DNA of 64,000 nucleotides from Micromonospora thermarum (GTDB lineage: Bacteria; Actinomycetota; Actinomycetes; Mycobacteriales; Micromonosporaceae): NCBI RefSeq assembly GCF_012034245.1, contig NZ_JAATEO010000027.1, positions 1 through 64,000 of the forward strand. The letters are read 5' to 3'. A program made the position numbers and the translations under genes. The notes under the pieces are model-generated. The model did not search any database and was not told the origin of the DNA. It saw only the letters and a program-made list of their open reading frames with translations. Below are positions 42,993 through 51,935 of the stretch, one piece after another; position 1 is the stretch's first letter, and every line of letters begins with the position of its first letter.

Positions 42993-44102
42993 TCACCCCA
43001 CGCAACGGCCGGTGCCCGCACGTCGGACGCCGGGCGGTGCGTCCGTTGAAGAAGAGCAAAGGGCATCCGCGAGGTCTTCTCCCGTCGTCGGGGCACCGGC
43101 GGGCGCCGTGCCCCCCGCGCGAGCGACCGTCCGGCCGGTCGGCCCGGCCGTCGTCGCACGCCCGCCGTCGCCCGCGGCCTTCCCGCGTCCGCCGTCGCCC
43201 TCGGCCGCGGCTGCCGCTGCGGCGCACAGGAACTCCAGCGAGCGCGCGGCCACCGCGGGCGCGGCGTGCGAGTGGCGGGGCAGCTCGACCGCGACCAGCC
43301 CCCGGTAGTCGACCTCGCGCAGCGCGGCCAGCACCGGCGGAAAGTCGATCTCGCCGGTGCCGAACTCCAGGTGCTCGTGCACGCCCCGCCGCATGTCGTC
43401 GATCTGGACGTTGACCAGGTGAGCGGCGACGTCGCGGACGCAGTCGGGCACCGGCTGCGGCTCCAGGCAGCGGCAGTGCCCGATGTCGAGGGTGACCCCG
43501 AGCCGAGCGGGCGCCCCCAGGGCCGCGTGCAGCCGGCGCCAGCCCGCGATGTCCTCGACCAGCATCCCCGGCTCGGGTTCGAAGCCCAGCGTCACGCCGG
43601 CGGCGTCGGCCGCCTCGACCACGGTGGCGCACCCGGCGAGCAGGCGGTCCCAGGCCAAGGCAGGCGGGACGGCCTCCGGCCGGACGCCGGCCCAGAAGGA
43701 GACCGCCTCGGCGCCGAGGTCCGCGCCGACCGCCACCGCCCGGCGCAGGAACTCGATCCGGCGGGCGGATTCGTCGTGCAGCAGCGTCGGGGCGTGCTTG
43801 TGCCAGGGGTCGAGCAGGTACCGGGCGCCGGTCTCGACCACCACGCCGAGGCCGAGGGCCGCCAGCCGGCGGCCGACCGCCTCGACCCGCCGGGCCAGCG
43901 CGGGCGCGAACGGGTCCAGGTGGTCGTGGTCCAGCGTGAGCGCCACCCCGGCGTAGCCGAGGTCCGCGATGACCGCGAGCGCGTCGTCGAGGCGGTGGTT
44001 GGCGAAGCCGTTGGTGCCGTACCCGAACCGCAGCCCGCCGCCGGCGCCACCGGGCACGGACGCCGTGGGGTGGTCGGGAGCCGGCGGGCGGGCGGCGGTC
44101 AT
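42993..44102 (-). CDS. Sugar phosphate isomerase/epimerase-like TIM barrel in the ebo operon
   Basis: This 369-residue protein has the AP-endonuclease-2 fold in residues 25-280: FGYGTNGFANHRLDDAL, GYAGVALTLDHDHLDPF, VVETGARYLLDPWHKH, LGFEPEPGMLVED, LGVTLDIGHCRCLEP, VNVQIDDMRRGVHEHLEFGTGEIDF. The metal ligands (Glu, Asp, His, Glu) are in place. After about residue 285 follows a low-complexity A/G/T/R-rich tail of some 80 residues. Its ATG overlaps the UbiA stop. Likely acts on the cyclitol or sugar phosphate of the pathway. Confidence 0.85.
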   Translation of the reverse strand: MTAARPPAPDHPTASVPGGAGGGLRFGYGTNGFANHRLDDALAVIADLGYAGVALTLDHDHLDPFAPALARRVEAVGRRLAALGLGVVVETGARYLLDPWHKHAPTLLHDESARRIEFLRRAVAVGADLGAEAVSFWAGVRPEAVPPALAWDRLLAGCATVVEAADAAGVTLGFEPEPGMLVEDIAGWRRLHAALGAPARLGVTLDIGHCRCLEPQPVPDCVRDVAAHLVNVQIDDMRRGVHEHLEFGTGEIDFPPVLAALREVDYRGLVAVELPRHSHAAPAVAARSLEFLCAAAAAAAEGDGGRGKAAGDGGRATTAGPTGRTVARAGGTAPAGAPTTGEDLADALCSSSTDAPPGVRRAGTGRCVG

Positions 44103-45106
44103 GTCGGGGAGACCTTCCGGGCCAGGCGCCGGCCCAGCGGCGCGGCCGCCGCCACCGCCAGCCCCAGCAGGCCGGCGCCGGCTCGGGCGGTCAGCGCGCC
44201 CTGCAACGCGGGCAGGCCGGTGATGCCGGCGCCGACCGCCGCGCGGACCCGACCGGCGGTCGGTTCGGCGACCACCCGGGCCTGGGCGGCGCCGTAGCGG
44301 GCGGCGTACGCGGCGGCGAGCAGGGCCGGCAGGGCCGCCGCCACGGCGGCCACACCGCTCCGGCCGACGGCGGACCGGCGGACGGACCGCGCGGGTGGCG
44401 CGGCGGCATCCCCCGGTGGCGTGACCGGCCCGCCGGCACCGGCTCCCGCCACACCGGCACCACGGCCGGCGGGGACGCTCCGGGCCGCATGCCGGCCGCC
44501 GGCCGGACGGTACGCGGCGCTCGCGGCGACCAGGGCGGTACCGGCGAGGGTGCCCAGTGGCAGCGTGGTGTCGGTGCCGCTGACCTCGCGGCGGGAGAGC
44601 GCGGTGACGGTCCAGGTGTGGGCGGCGACGGTGACCGCCGCGGGGACCGCGTTCCGCAGCCGGCCGCCGGACGCGCCGAGCAGGACGTCCAGCCCCCGGC
44701 ACGCCGCCATCGCGGCCGGCCCGGCGGCGGTGTTCTTGGCCGCGAGGTCGTACGCCCAGACGGCGGCGGCGAGCGGAACCGCGACGGCGGCGGCGCGTCG
44801 GCCTCCCGCGGCGGCGGCGAGCCCGACCCCGGCGGCGGTGAGGCCCGCGGCGAGCCCGACCGCGAGACCGGGGTCGACCCGGCCGCTGGGAATCGGCCGC
44901 TCGGGGCGCTCGACGGCGTCCAGCCGCCGGTCGGCCCAGTCGTTGGCGGCCATGCCGGCCCAGTACAGCAGCACCGACGCGGCGGCGAGGGCCGGTGTAC
45001 GCGGGCCGAGCGCGCCGGCCGCGGCGGCGCCGGCGACGACGTCCCCGGGCACCGAGAGCGCGGCCGGGGCGCGGACCAGCTCGGCGAGGTCAGCGGCGCG
45101 GGGCAT
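44099..45106 (-). CDS. eboC: UbiA-family prenyltransferase (EboC-like)
   Basis: This 335-residue membrane protein has eight or nine predicted helices and the UbiA metal-diphosphate motif NDWADRRLDAVERPERPIPSG (55-75, Asn55, Asp56 and Asp59). The second motif is weaker (YDLAAKN around 118-124). A proline/glycine-rich insert of about 50 residues lies around 205-250. UbiA enzymes transfer a prenyl chain to an acceptor in the membrane. Such an actinobacterial subgroup is annotated as SCO3242-type, from memory. Its start overlaps the inositol phosphate synthase gene by 17 bases. Prenyl donor is probably made by the last gene of the operon. Confidence 0.88.
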   Translation of the reverse strand: MPRAADLAELVRAPAALSVPGDVVAGAAAAGALGPRTPALAAASVLLYWAGMAANDWADRRLDAVERPERPIPSGRVDPGLAVGLAAGLTAAGVGLAAAAGGRRAAAVAVPLAAAVWAYDLAAKNTAAGPAAMAACRGLDVLLGASGGRLRNAVPAAVTVAAHTWTVTALSRREVSGTDTTLPLGTLAGTALVAASAAYRPAGGRHAARSVPAGRGAGVAGAGAGGPVTPPGDAAAPPARSVRRSAVGRSGVAAVAAALPALLAAAYAARYGAAQARVVAEPTAGRVRAAVGAGITGLPALQGALTARAGAGLLGLAVAAAAPLGRRLARKVSPT

Positions 45107-46250
45107 CGGCGCCTCCCTCGTGCAGCCGGCGGGCGAGGTCGCACAGCCGGGTCCACTGGTCGGCCAGGGAGTGCGTGGTGGTGCCGAGCGGGTCCTTGAA
45201 GAAGAAGGCGAGGTCGGTCAGGGGGCCGGTGTGCCCGGCGGCGTGCGCTGCGGCGGTGAGCCGGGCCAGGTCGAGTACGAGGGGCGCGGCGAGCGCCGAG
45301 TCGCAGCCGTGCCAGGTGAACTCCAGGCGCATGCCGGCGCCGAGGAAGCCGGCGAAGGTGACCAGGTCCCAGGCGGTCTTGAAGTCGCCCAGCTCCTCGA
45401 CGTACTCGATCCGGGTGCCGCCCTGCGGCAGGTAACCGAGGGTCTCGCCGAGCACCCGCTGCTTGCTGCGCACCTTGGCGGCGTTGGCGTCCGGGTCGGC
45501 GAGATTGGCACCGTCGCCCCCGCCGAGCAGGTTGATCCCGGACCAGGACCGGACGTCGAGGTGCCGCATCGCGAACATCGGGGCGAGCACCGACTTGAGC
45601 AGCGTCTCCCCGGTCTTGCCGTCGTGGCCCGCGTACGGCACACGGTGCTCGTCAGCCAGCGCTGTCAGGGCCGGCAGCCGCAGGCCGGTGGACGGGGTGA
45701 AGTCGACGTACGGGCAGCCCGCCGTCACGGCCGCGTACGCGTACAGCGAGCTGGGTGGCAGCACCTCGTCGGGGCCGGTGATGGCGGCCCGCAGCGCGGC
45801 CGGGTCGGCGTGCGCGGGGTGCGGGCGGGGTGCCGGTTCGGTGGCCGACACGTTGACCACCACGACCCGGGCCAGCCCGTGCCGCTCCCGGAAGTCGGTG
45901 AGGTCGCGGACGACCGCGGCGGCCCGGTCGGCCTGCGTCCCGCCGGTGGGCGCGGGGCGCAGCTCCCGCTCGACCGCGGCGAGTTCCTCGGGCAGCGCGG
46001 CGACCAGTCGGCCCGGCAGCACGCCGGCGGCGGCCAGCGCCTCGGCGCGCTTCGCGAGCGGGGTGGTGACGACGTCGTGCCCGCCGAGGACCAGGTCGGT
46101 GAAGGCCGGCAGGGCGGGACCGCGCACCTCGGGCAGCTCGGTGACGCACCCGGTCGGTCCGGTCAACCCTGCCTTCAGGGCGAGCGCCCCGACGATGCTG
46201 GTGGTCGCGACCGAGCCGCGCGCCCCCACCAGCCAGACACCCGTACGCAT
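45090..46250 (-). CDS. Inositol-3-phosphate synthase family protein
   Basis: This 386-residue protein has an NAD-binding motif at the N-terminus (GVWLVGARGSVATT, 4-17) and the inositol-phosphate-synthase core AGHDGKTGETLLKSVLAPMFA with SWSGINLLGGGDG (about 205-245), then FTWHGCDSALAAPLVLDLARL. The family cyclises glucose-6-phosphate to inositol-3-phosphate through NAD-dependent oxidation, aldol closure and reduction. It heads the operon and is likely specialised, since housekeeping Ino1 of actinomycetes sits elsewhere. It occupies the sugar-phosphate-cyclase place that EboD fills in other ebo operons. Upstream is an AAAGA-tac-TCTTT repeat. Confidence 0.85.
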   Translation of the reverse strand: MRTGVWLVGARGSVATTSIVGALALKAGLTGPTGCVTELPEVRGPALPAFTDLVLGGHDVVTTPLAKRAEALAAAGVLPGRLVAALPEELAAVERELRPAPTGGTQADRAAAVVRDLTDFRERHGLARVVVVNVSATEPAPRPHPAHADPAALRAAITGPDEVLPPSSLYAYAAVTAGCPYVDFTPSTGLRLPALTALADEHRVPYAGHDGKTGETLLKSVLAPMFAMRHLDVRSWSGINLLGGGDGANLADPDANAAKVRSKQRVLGETLGYLPQGGTRIEYVEELGDFKTAWDLVTFAGFLGAGMRLEFTWHGCDSALAAPLVLDLARLTAAAHAAGHTGPLTDLAFFFKDPLGTTTHSLADQWTRLCDLARRLHEGGADAPRR

Positions 46251-46759
46251 GGCGCTCCTTCCCGGTCGGGGAAACCGGCCTGCATAGAACTACATAGATA
46301 TCAGAAGATCGTTCCGAAAGATACTCTTTGTGCGGGATGGGCCCCGCCCGCCGTCCGCCCCGGGGAAGTTCACCGGCCGGCACCGAAGTCGGCGGCGACG
46401 ATGCCGGACCGGCGCCCGGTGCGGGTGCGGACGGGCGGGGCTGGCAGGCAGGGACGGTCGGCGTCTCGCCCCTGCCTCCCCCGCATCCGCCGGTCGGACG
46501 GCGGCGCGCCCGACCGGACGACTTCGTCAGGCGCCCAGCGCCTGGAGGTAGGAGGGGTCGGCGGGTGGCGGCGACCGGGCCGGTCGCCGTCGGGGTGGCG
46601 GTCCTCCGGTGCGGCCGGGGAATCCCGGTCCGGCCGCACCGGACGACCTGCTCGTGCCACCGGACCGGTCGACCCGGTGGCACGTCCTCCGGTCCCGACC
46701 CGAACCCGGCCGCGGGGCGCAACCGTGGCCGGCCCTCGCCGGTCGGTCCCGGAGGTGGC
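46251..46759. other. 509-base intergenic region with hairpins and a promoter
   Basis: No supported gene. From the right it holds the terminator of the Gfo/Idh gene: a 10-bp perfect hairpin 46654-46663/46674-46683, and a second 8-bp hairpin 46569-46576/46582-46589. Near the left end, an AT-richer stretch (46282-46330) with the small inverted repeat AAAGA-tac-TCTTT (near 46316) probably carries the promoter and an operator for the eight-gene operon. Confidence 0.5.
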
Positions 46760-47974
46760 TCAGGCGGCGACCGTCGCCAGTGCCGGCTCCACGTCGGTCC
46801 ACGAGGAACCGAGCTCGGCCGACCGGCCCACCGCGTCCAGCACCAGTTGGACCTGCAACGCGTCGGCGAACGAGGGCGCCGGGTCGACGCCGGTCGCCAC
46901 CGCCTCGATAAAGTCCCGCATCTGGTGGGTGAAGGAGTGCTCGTACCCGATGATGTGGCCCGGCGGCCACCAGGCCGACATGTACGGGTGCTCGCCCTCG
47001 GTCACCAGGATGCGGCTGAAGCCCTGCTCGGCGGCGGGTCGCGTCGCGTCGTAGAACTCCAGTTCGTTGAGGCGTTCCAGGTCGAAGACCACCGAGCCGA
47101 GCGACCCGTTGATCTCCACCCGGAGGGCGTTCTTCCGGCCGGTGGCGAACCGGCTCGCCTCGTACGTCGCCAGCGCGCCGCCGTCCAGCCGGGCGACGAA
47201 CACGGCGGCGTCGTCGACGGTCACCGGGCCGGTGGCGGGCCGGTGACCGTCACCGTCCACCGTGGCCGCCAGGCCGCTCGACCCGGCGGGCAGCGGCCGT
47301 TCCTTGACGAACGTCTCGGTGACGGCGCTGACCCCGGTGATGAGCTGGCCGGTGACGTACTGGGTCAGGTCGATGATGTGCGCGCCGATGTCGCCCAGCG
47401 CGCCGGAGCCCGCCTTGTCCTTCTGGAGGCGCCAGACCAGCGGGAACTGCGGATCCACGATCCAGTCCTGCAGGTAGGTCGCCCGGACGTGCCGGATGAC
47501 CCCGAGCCGCCCGTCGGCGACCAACTGCCGCATCATCGTGACCGCGGGCACCCGGCGGTAGTTGAACCCGCACATCGACCGCACCCCGGCGGCCTGGGCG
47601 GTCGCCGCCGCGGCGGCCATCGCCCGGGCCTCGGACACCGTGTTGGCCAACGGCTTCTCGCACAGTACGTGCTTGCCGGCGGCCAGCGCGGCCAGTGCGA
47701 TCTCGGCGTGACTGTCCCCCGGTGTGCAGACGTCGACCACGTCGACGTCGTCCCGGGCGATCAGGTCACGCCAGTCGGTGGTGTACGCCTCCCAGCCGAG
47801 CCGGTCGGCGGCCTCGGCCACCTTCCCGGTGTCCCGGCCGCAGATCAGCGCCATCCGGGCCCGCGCCGGCAGGTCGTACACGCGGTTCACGGTGCGCCAC
47901 GCCTGTGAGTGCGCGGCACCCATGAACGCGTAGCCGACCATGCCGACCCGCAGTTGCTTGTCTGTCGTGGACAA
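46760..47974 (-). CDS. Gfo/Idh/MocA-family oxidoreductase
   Basis: This 404-residue protein has a Rossmann N-terminal domain (LRVGMVGYAFMGAAHS), the EKPLAN motif (about 105) and the catalytic GDIGAHIIDLTQY (about 190-202) of the family, then the beta-sheet domain with VRATYLQDWIVDP. Such enzymes oxidise the C3 hydroxyl of glycosides or inositols with NAD(P). It is the last gene of a five-gene unit with an RbsABC-like importer and ROK regulator, so it likely oxidises the imported sugar. Together with a DUF1080 hydrolase and TIM barrels this suggests a 3-keto-sugar pathway. Confidence 0.93.
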   Translation of the reverse strand: MSTTDKQLRVGMVGYAFMGAAHSQAWRTVNRVYDLPARARMALICGRDTGKVAEAADRLGWEAYTTDWRDLIARDDVDVVDVCTPGDSHAEIALAALAAGKHVLCEKPLANTVSEARAMAAAAATAQAAGVRSMCGFNYRRVPAVTMMRQLVADGRLGVIRHVRATYLQDWIVDPQFPLVWRLQKDKAGSGALGDIGAHIIDLTQYVTGQLITGVSAVTETFVKERPLPAGSSGLAATVDGDGHRPATGPVTVDDAAVFVARLDGGALATYEASRFATGRKNALRVEINGSLGSVVFDLERLNELEFYDATRPAAEQGFSRILVTEGEHPYMSAWWPPGHIIGYEHSFTHQMRDFIEAVATGVDPAPSFADALQVQLVLDAVGRSAELGSSWTDVEPALATVAA

Positions 47975-47994
47975 GGTGGGTCTCCCCCCGTGTG

Positions 47995-49047
47995 TCAGAA
48001 CCCGAGCTTCAGGTAGTTGCTCGCGTTCTCCTTCGTGATCGTCTCGGAGGCGAGGATGATCTCCTTGGGCACCTGGAGCTCCACCAGGTCGGACATGCCC
48101 TTGCCCTGCCCGATGAGACGGGCCAGGGAGATGGCCGAGGAGGCCATCGACGGGCTGTAGGTGACGGTGGCCTTCAGCACGGTGTTGTCGGCCTGGATGT
48201 CCTCGATGGCCTTCTTCGAGCCGGCGCCGCCGACCATGAAGAACTCGCTGCGGTTGGCCTGCTTGATCGCGGCCTGCACGCCGATGCCCTGGTCGTCGTC
48301 GTGGTTCCAGAGGGCGTCGATCTTGGGCAGGGCCTGGAGGAGCTGGGCGGCCTCCTGCTGGCCCGAGTCGGCGGTGAACCGGGCCGCGCGGCGGTTCTGG
48401 ACCTTGAAGCCGGCCTGGGCCAGCGTGTCCGCGAAGCCCTTCGACCGCTCCTGGGTCAGCTCCAGCTCGTCCATGCCGGCGATCTCACCGATCACCGGGT
48501 TGGCGACGTTCTTGGCCTTGAGCTGGGCGATGATGTACGTGGCGGCGGCCACGCCCATGCCGTAGTTGTCGCCCTTGATCTGGAGCCGGTAGGCCTTGGC
48601 GTCCGGGAACGCCCGGTCGAGGTTGACCACCGGGATGCCGGCCTGCATCGCCTCCAGGCCGAACGCGTTGAGCTCCTTGCCGTCGTGCGGCAGCAGCACG
48701 ATCACGTCCGGCTTCTGCGAGATCAGTGTGGACAGCGCCGCCCGCTGCGCCGCCGCGTCCGCGCCGGCCTCGACCGCCTTGAACTCCACGTCGGAGTACG
48801 CGGCGGCCTGCGCCTTGGCGTTGTTGGTGATGGCGGCGATCCAGCCGTGGTCGGCGGCGGGGGCGGAGAAACCGATGACGACGCGCTTGCCCGGCTCGGC
48901 GTTGCCGCCCGTCGCCGCCGCCTTGGTCTGCGCCTCGGTCGGCTGCTCCTCGTTGCTGGTGCAGCCGGCGAGCAGGACGCCGGCGCCGACGGCGGCCCCG
49001 CCGAAGAGCAGCCGGCGGCGCGACAGGTCGCGGCTGTGCTGGGTCAT
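47995..49047 (-). CDS. Sugar ABC transporter substrate-binding lipoprotein (RbsB-like)
   Basis: This 350-residue protein starts at the ATG at 49047 with AGGAGG upstream. Residues 8-30 combine a twin-arginine motif (SRRRLLFGG) with a lipobox LAGC, so the mature protein is anchored to the membrane surface. The rest is a periplasmic-binding protein type 1 (family PF13407): VVIGFSAPAADHGWIAAITNN, DVIVLLPHDGKELN, IPVVNLDRAFP, ALWNHDDDQGIG. Such proteins bind ribose, inositol or similar pyranoses. The gene follows the permease by 94 bases. Confidence 0.92.
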   Translation of the reverse strand: MTQHSRDLSRRRLLFGGAAVGAGVLLAGCTSNEEQPTEAQTKAAATGGNAEPGKRVVIGFSAPAADHGWIAAITNNAKAQAAAYSDVEFKAVEAGADAAAQRAALSTLISQKPDVIVLLPHDGKELNAFGLEAMQAGIPVVNLDRAFPDAKAYRLQIKGDNYGMGVAAATYIIAQLKAKNVANPVIGEIAGMDELELTQERSKGFADTLAQAGFKVQNRRAARFTADSGQQEAAQLLQALPKIDALWNHDDDQGIGVQAAIKQANRSEFFMVGGAGSKKAIEDIQADNTVLKATVTYSPSMASSAISLARLIGQGKGMSDLVELQVPKEIILASETITKENASNYLKLGF

Positions 49048-49141
49048 GACGACCTCCTGGTTTGCGGTGGTGGAGGGAATTTGGGGTGTGCGAGGTCCGG
49101 CCACCGTCGTCGAGTTCGGGTGGCCCAGGTGCGGGTGTCGA

Positions 49142-50266
49142 TCAGGTGGTGGTGAGCCGGTTCCGGTTGAGGAACTGGGTGAGGCTGCGGAACTGGACCT
49201 GCTGGACCAGGACGGCCGCGACGATGATGCCGCCCTTGACCATGTTCTGGGCCTCGGTGGAGAGGCCGTTGATGGCGAAGAGGTTGGTGATGGTGGCGAA
49301 GATGACCACCCCGAGCAGGGAGCCGATGATGGTGCCCCGCCCGCCGCTGAGCAGCGTGCCGCCGATGATCGCGGCGGCGATCGCGTCCAGCTCGTAGAGG
49401 TTGGCCATCGCCGCCTGCGCCGAGTTGGCCTGGGCGGTCAGCATGATGGCCGCGATGCCGCAGCACAGGCCGGACAGCGCGTACAGCAGCAGGGTGTGCC
49501 GCTTGACGTTGATGCCGGCCAGCCGGGCCGCTTCCGGGTTGCCGCCGACCGCGACGGTCCGCCGGCCGAAGGTGGTGCGGTTGAGCAGCACCCAGCCGGC
49601 GGCGACCACCGCGGCGAGGATGTAGACCAGCAGCGGAACGCCCAGCAGGCTGTTGCTGGCGAGACCGTTGATGAAGTTGTTGTCGGACACCTGGGTCTGC
49701 TTGTCGGAGATCTCCGCGGCGAGGCCCCGGGCCGCCACCAGCATCGCCAGGGTCGCGATGAACGGGACCAGCCGCCCGTACGAGATGAGCAGGCCGTTCA
49801 CCAGTCCCACCGCGAGCCCGACGGTCAGCGCGCTGAAGATCATCCCCCCGGCGCCGTAGCTCTGGGTGGCGACCGTGGTGCACCAGACCCCGGCAAGCGC
49901 GACGATCGCGCCGACGGAGAGGTCGATGCCGCCGCCGATGATCACGAACGTCATGCCGACCGTGACCACGCCGACCACCGACGCGAGCTTGAGGATGCTG
50001 AGCACGTTGTCCCAGACCCAGTCCGGGTTGGAGTACAGGTCGGAGCGGGTCAGGGCACCGATCACGATCAGCGCGACGAGCACCCCGATCAGGGCGAGGT
50101 TGCGTCGGGCGCCCTCGCCGGCGTCGCCGTGCCACCAGGAGAGCCGGCCACCGGCCGCCGCCTTCTCGCCGGCCGCGGCGGTCTCCGCCGGGTCGACCGG
50201 CGGCGACTGCGCCGGCAGCGCCGCCCCGCGCTCCGCCGCGGTGGAGGTGTCCTTGACGTCACTCAT
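49142..50266 (-). CDS. Sugar ABC transporter permease (RbsC-like)
   Basis: This 374-residue protein has a soluble N-terminal stretch of about 60 residues and about ten transmembrane helices. The family segment GGGIDLSVGAIVALAGV (about 115-131) and the coupling region GGNPEAARLAGINVKRHTLLLYALSG (about 235-260) are clear, as is AAIIGGTLLSGGRGTIIGSLLGV. It forms the membrane channel for the sugar bound by the lipoprotein. The start overlaps the stop of the 27-codon mini-ORF at 50263-50346. Confidence 0.93.
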   Translation of the reverse strand: MSDVKDTSTAAERGAALPAQSPPVDPAETAAAGEKAAAGGRLSWWHGDAGEGARRNLALIGVLVALIVIGALTRSDLYSNPDWVWDNVLSILKLASVVGVVTVGMTFVIIGGGIDLSVGAIVALAGVWCTTVATQSYGAGGMIFSALTVGLAVGLVNGLLISYGRLVPFIATLAMLVAARGLAAEISDKQTQVSDNNFINGLASNSLLGVPLLVYILAAVVAAGWVLLNRTTFGRRTVAVGGNPEAARLAGINVKRHTLLLYALSGLCCGIAAIMLTAQANSAQAAMANLYELDAIAAAIIGGTLLSGGRGTIIGSLLGVVIFATITNLFAINGLSTEAQNMVKGGIIVAAVLVQQVQFRSLTQFLNRNRLTTT

Positions 50267-50346
50267 GCCGGCACCTCGCTTCGCTCGGTGCCGCCATGAG
50301 CCACCGAGACGCTGTGTCGATGATTCGCTCGCTGACGCTCGCTCAT
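50263..50346 (-). repeat. 27-codon MSERxRAN mini-ORF bridging two operon genes
   Basis: Between the ATPase and permease genes a frame of 27 codons begins with an ATG overlapping the ATPase stop and ends with a TGA overlapping the permease ATG (ATGA at both junctions). It reads MSERQRANH and ends ERSEVPA. A similar sequence is fused to EboE (40149-40220). The DNA includes a GGCACC/GGTGCC hairpin. From memory this element type recurs in Micromonosporaceae. Confidence 0.6.
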
Positions 50347-51935
50347 GCCGGTGCGCCTTCCATCAGGGACCCCGCCATGACGAGGTCAAGCACGGTGTTC
50401 TCGTCGAGTTCGGTGGCCGGCGCCTCGCGGACGACCCGGCCCTCCCGCATGACCAGCACGCGGTCGGCCAGTCCGAGCACCTCGGGCACCTCGCTGGACA
50501 CCAGCAGCACCCCGACACCGCGGGCGGCCAGGGCACGGATGACCTGGTACAGCTCGGCCCGGGCGCCGACGTCCACGCCCCGGGTCGGCTCGTCGAGCAG
50601 CAACAGCTTCGTGTCGCCGAGCAGCCACCGCCCGACCACGACCTTCTGCTGGTTGCCGCCGGAGAGGGTCCGCACCGGCCGGCGGACGTCGCGGGGCCGC
50701 AGGTCCAGGCTCTCCGCGATCCGGTCCGCCTCGGCCCGCTCCTTCGCGGCGTCGGTGAAACCCGCCCGGGAGTACCGGCCGAAGGTGGCGAGCGTGACGT
50801 TGCGGTAGATCGGCTCGCCCAGCAGCAGCGCCTGGCTCTTGCGCTCCTCGGGGGCCATGCCCAGGCCGGCCCGTACGGCCGACCCGACGCTGCCCGGGCG
50901 CAGCGCCCGGCCGGCGACCCGCACCGTGCCGGCGTCGGCCCGCCGGGCGCCGTAGATGGTCTCCAGCAGCTCCGAACGGCCGGAGCCGACCAGCCCGGCG
51001 ATGCCGACGATCTCGCCGGCCCGGACGCTGAGCGAGACGTCGGCGAACTCGCCGGCCCGGGTCAGCCCGTCGACGCGGAGCAGCTCGTCACCGGCCGGCG
51101 GCTCGGCGGGCCGGTCCGGGAAGACGTACTCGATGGTCCGGCCGGTCATCTTCGAGACCAGCTCGCGGGTCGGTGTGTCGCGGGCCGGCAGGTTCGCCGC
51201 GGTGGTCCGGCCGTCCTTGAGTACGGTGACCCGGTCGCCGATCTCGCGGATCTCCTCCAGCCGGTGGGAGATGTAGATGACGGCGATGCCCTGCGCGGTC
51301 AGCTCGCGGATGATCCGGAAGAGGTTGCCGACCTCGTCGTGGGCGAGGACGGCGCTCGGCTCGTCCATGATGATCAGTCGGGCCTCGTGCGACAGCGCGC
51401 GGGCCATGCTAACGACCTGCTTGCCAGCGGCCGGCAGCGACCGGACCATCCGGTTCGGGGGGATCTCGGCGTGCCCGAGCCGGCCGAGGATCTGCCGCGT
51501 CCGCCGGGCCATGTGGCCACGCCGGACGAACCCGAGGCGGCGCGGCTCGTGGCCCAGGAATGCGTTCTCCCCCACCGACAGGTCCTCGACCAGGTCCAGT
51601 TCCTGGTAGATGGTGGCGATGCCGGCGCGCATGGCGGCCTGCGGGTTCGCGAACGTGACCGGCTCGCCGCGCCACTCGACGGTCCCCGAGTCCGGGCGGT
51701 GCACACCCGCCAGGACCTTGATGAGGGTGGACTTGCCGGCGCCGTTCTGCCCGAGCAGGCAGTGCACCTCCCCGGCGCGGACCTCCAGCCGCACGCCGTC
51801 GAGGGCACGCACGCCCGGGAAGGTCTTCACCACGTCGGTGAGGCGCAGGACCACTTCACCGGCGACGGTGTCGGCGGGCGCTTCGACCAGCGGAGCATCG
51901 GTCACGACGGTCTCCTCGGGTTGCTCGTCGCTCAT
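50343..51935 (-). CDS. Sugar ABC transporter ATP-binding protein (RbsA-like, two domains)
   Basis: This 530-residue protein has two tandem ATPase domains. The first has Walker A GQNGAGKST (about 58-66), the RSLPAAGKQVVSMARALS signature and IIMDEPSAVL; the second has a degenerate P-loop GLVGSGRSE and a signature LSGGNQQKVVVGRWL with LLLDEPTRGVD. Such double ATPases energise ribose, inositol and other monosaccharide importers. It overlaps the ROK gene upstream by four bases (51932-51935). Confidence 0.94.
   Translation of the reverse strand: MSDEQPEETVVTDAPLVEAPADTVAGEVVLRLTDVVKTFPGVRALDGVRLEVRAGEVHCLLGQNGAGKSTLIKVLAGVHRPDSGTVEWRGEPVTFANPQAAMRAGIATIYQELDLVEDLSVGENAFLGHEPRRLGFVRRGHMARRTRQILGRLGHAEIPPNRMVRSLPAAGKQVVSMARALSHEARLIIMDEPSAVLAHDEVGNLFRIIRELTAQGIAVIYISHRLEEIREIGDRVTVLKDGRTTAANLPARDTPTRELVSKMTGRTIEYVFPDRPAEPPAGDELLRVDGLTRAGEFADVSLSVRAGEIVGIAGLVGSGRSELLETIYGARRADAGTVRVAGRALRPGSVGSAVRAGLGMAPEERKSQALLLGEPIYRNVTLATFGRYSRAGFTDAAKERAEADRIAESLDLRPRDVRRPVRTLSGGNQQKVVVGRWLLGDTKLLLLDEPTRGVDVGARAELYQVIRALAARGVGVLLVSSEVPEVLGLADRVLVMREGRVVREAPATELDENTVLDLVMAGSLMEGAPA

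Noticed and set aside
46328..46759. Open frames in the gap between the oxidoreductase and Ino1 genes
   Set aside because: They extend into the complement of the oxidoreductase gene or are low-complexity; the region reads better as terminators and promoter.
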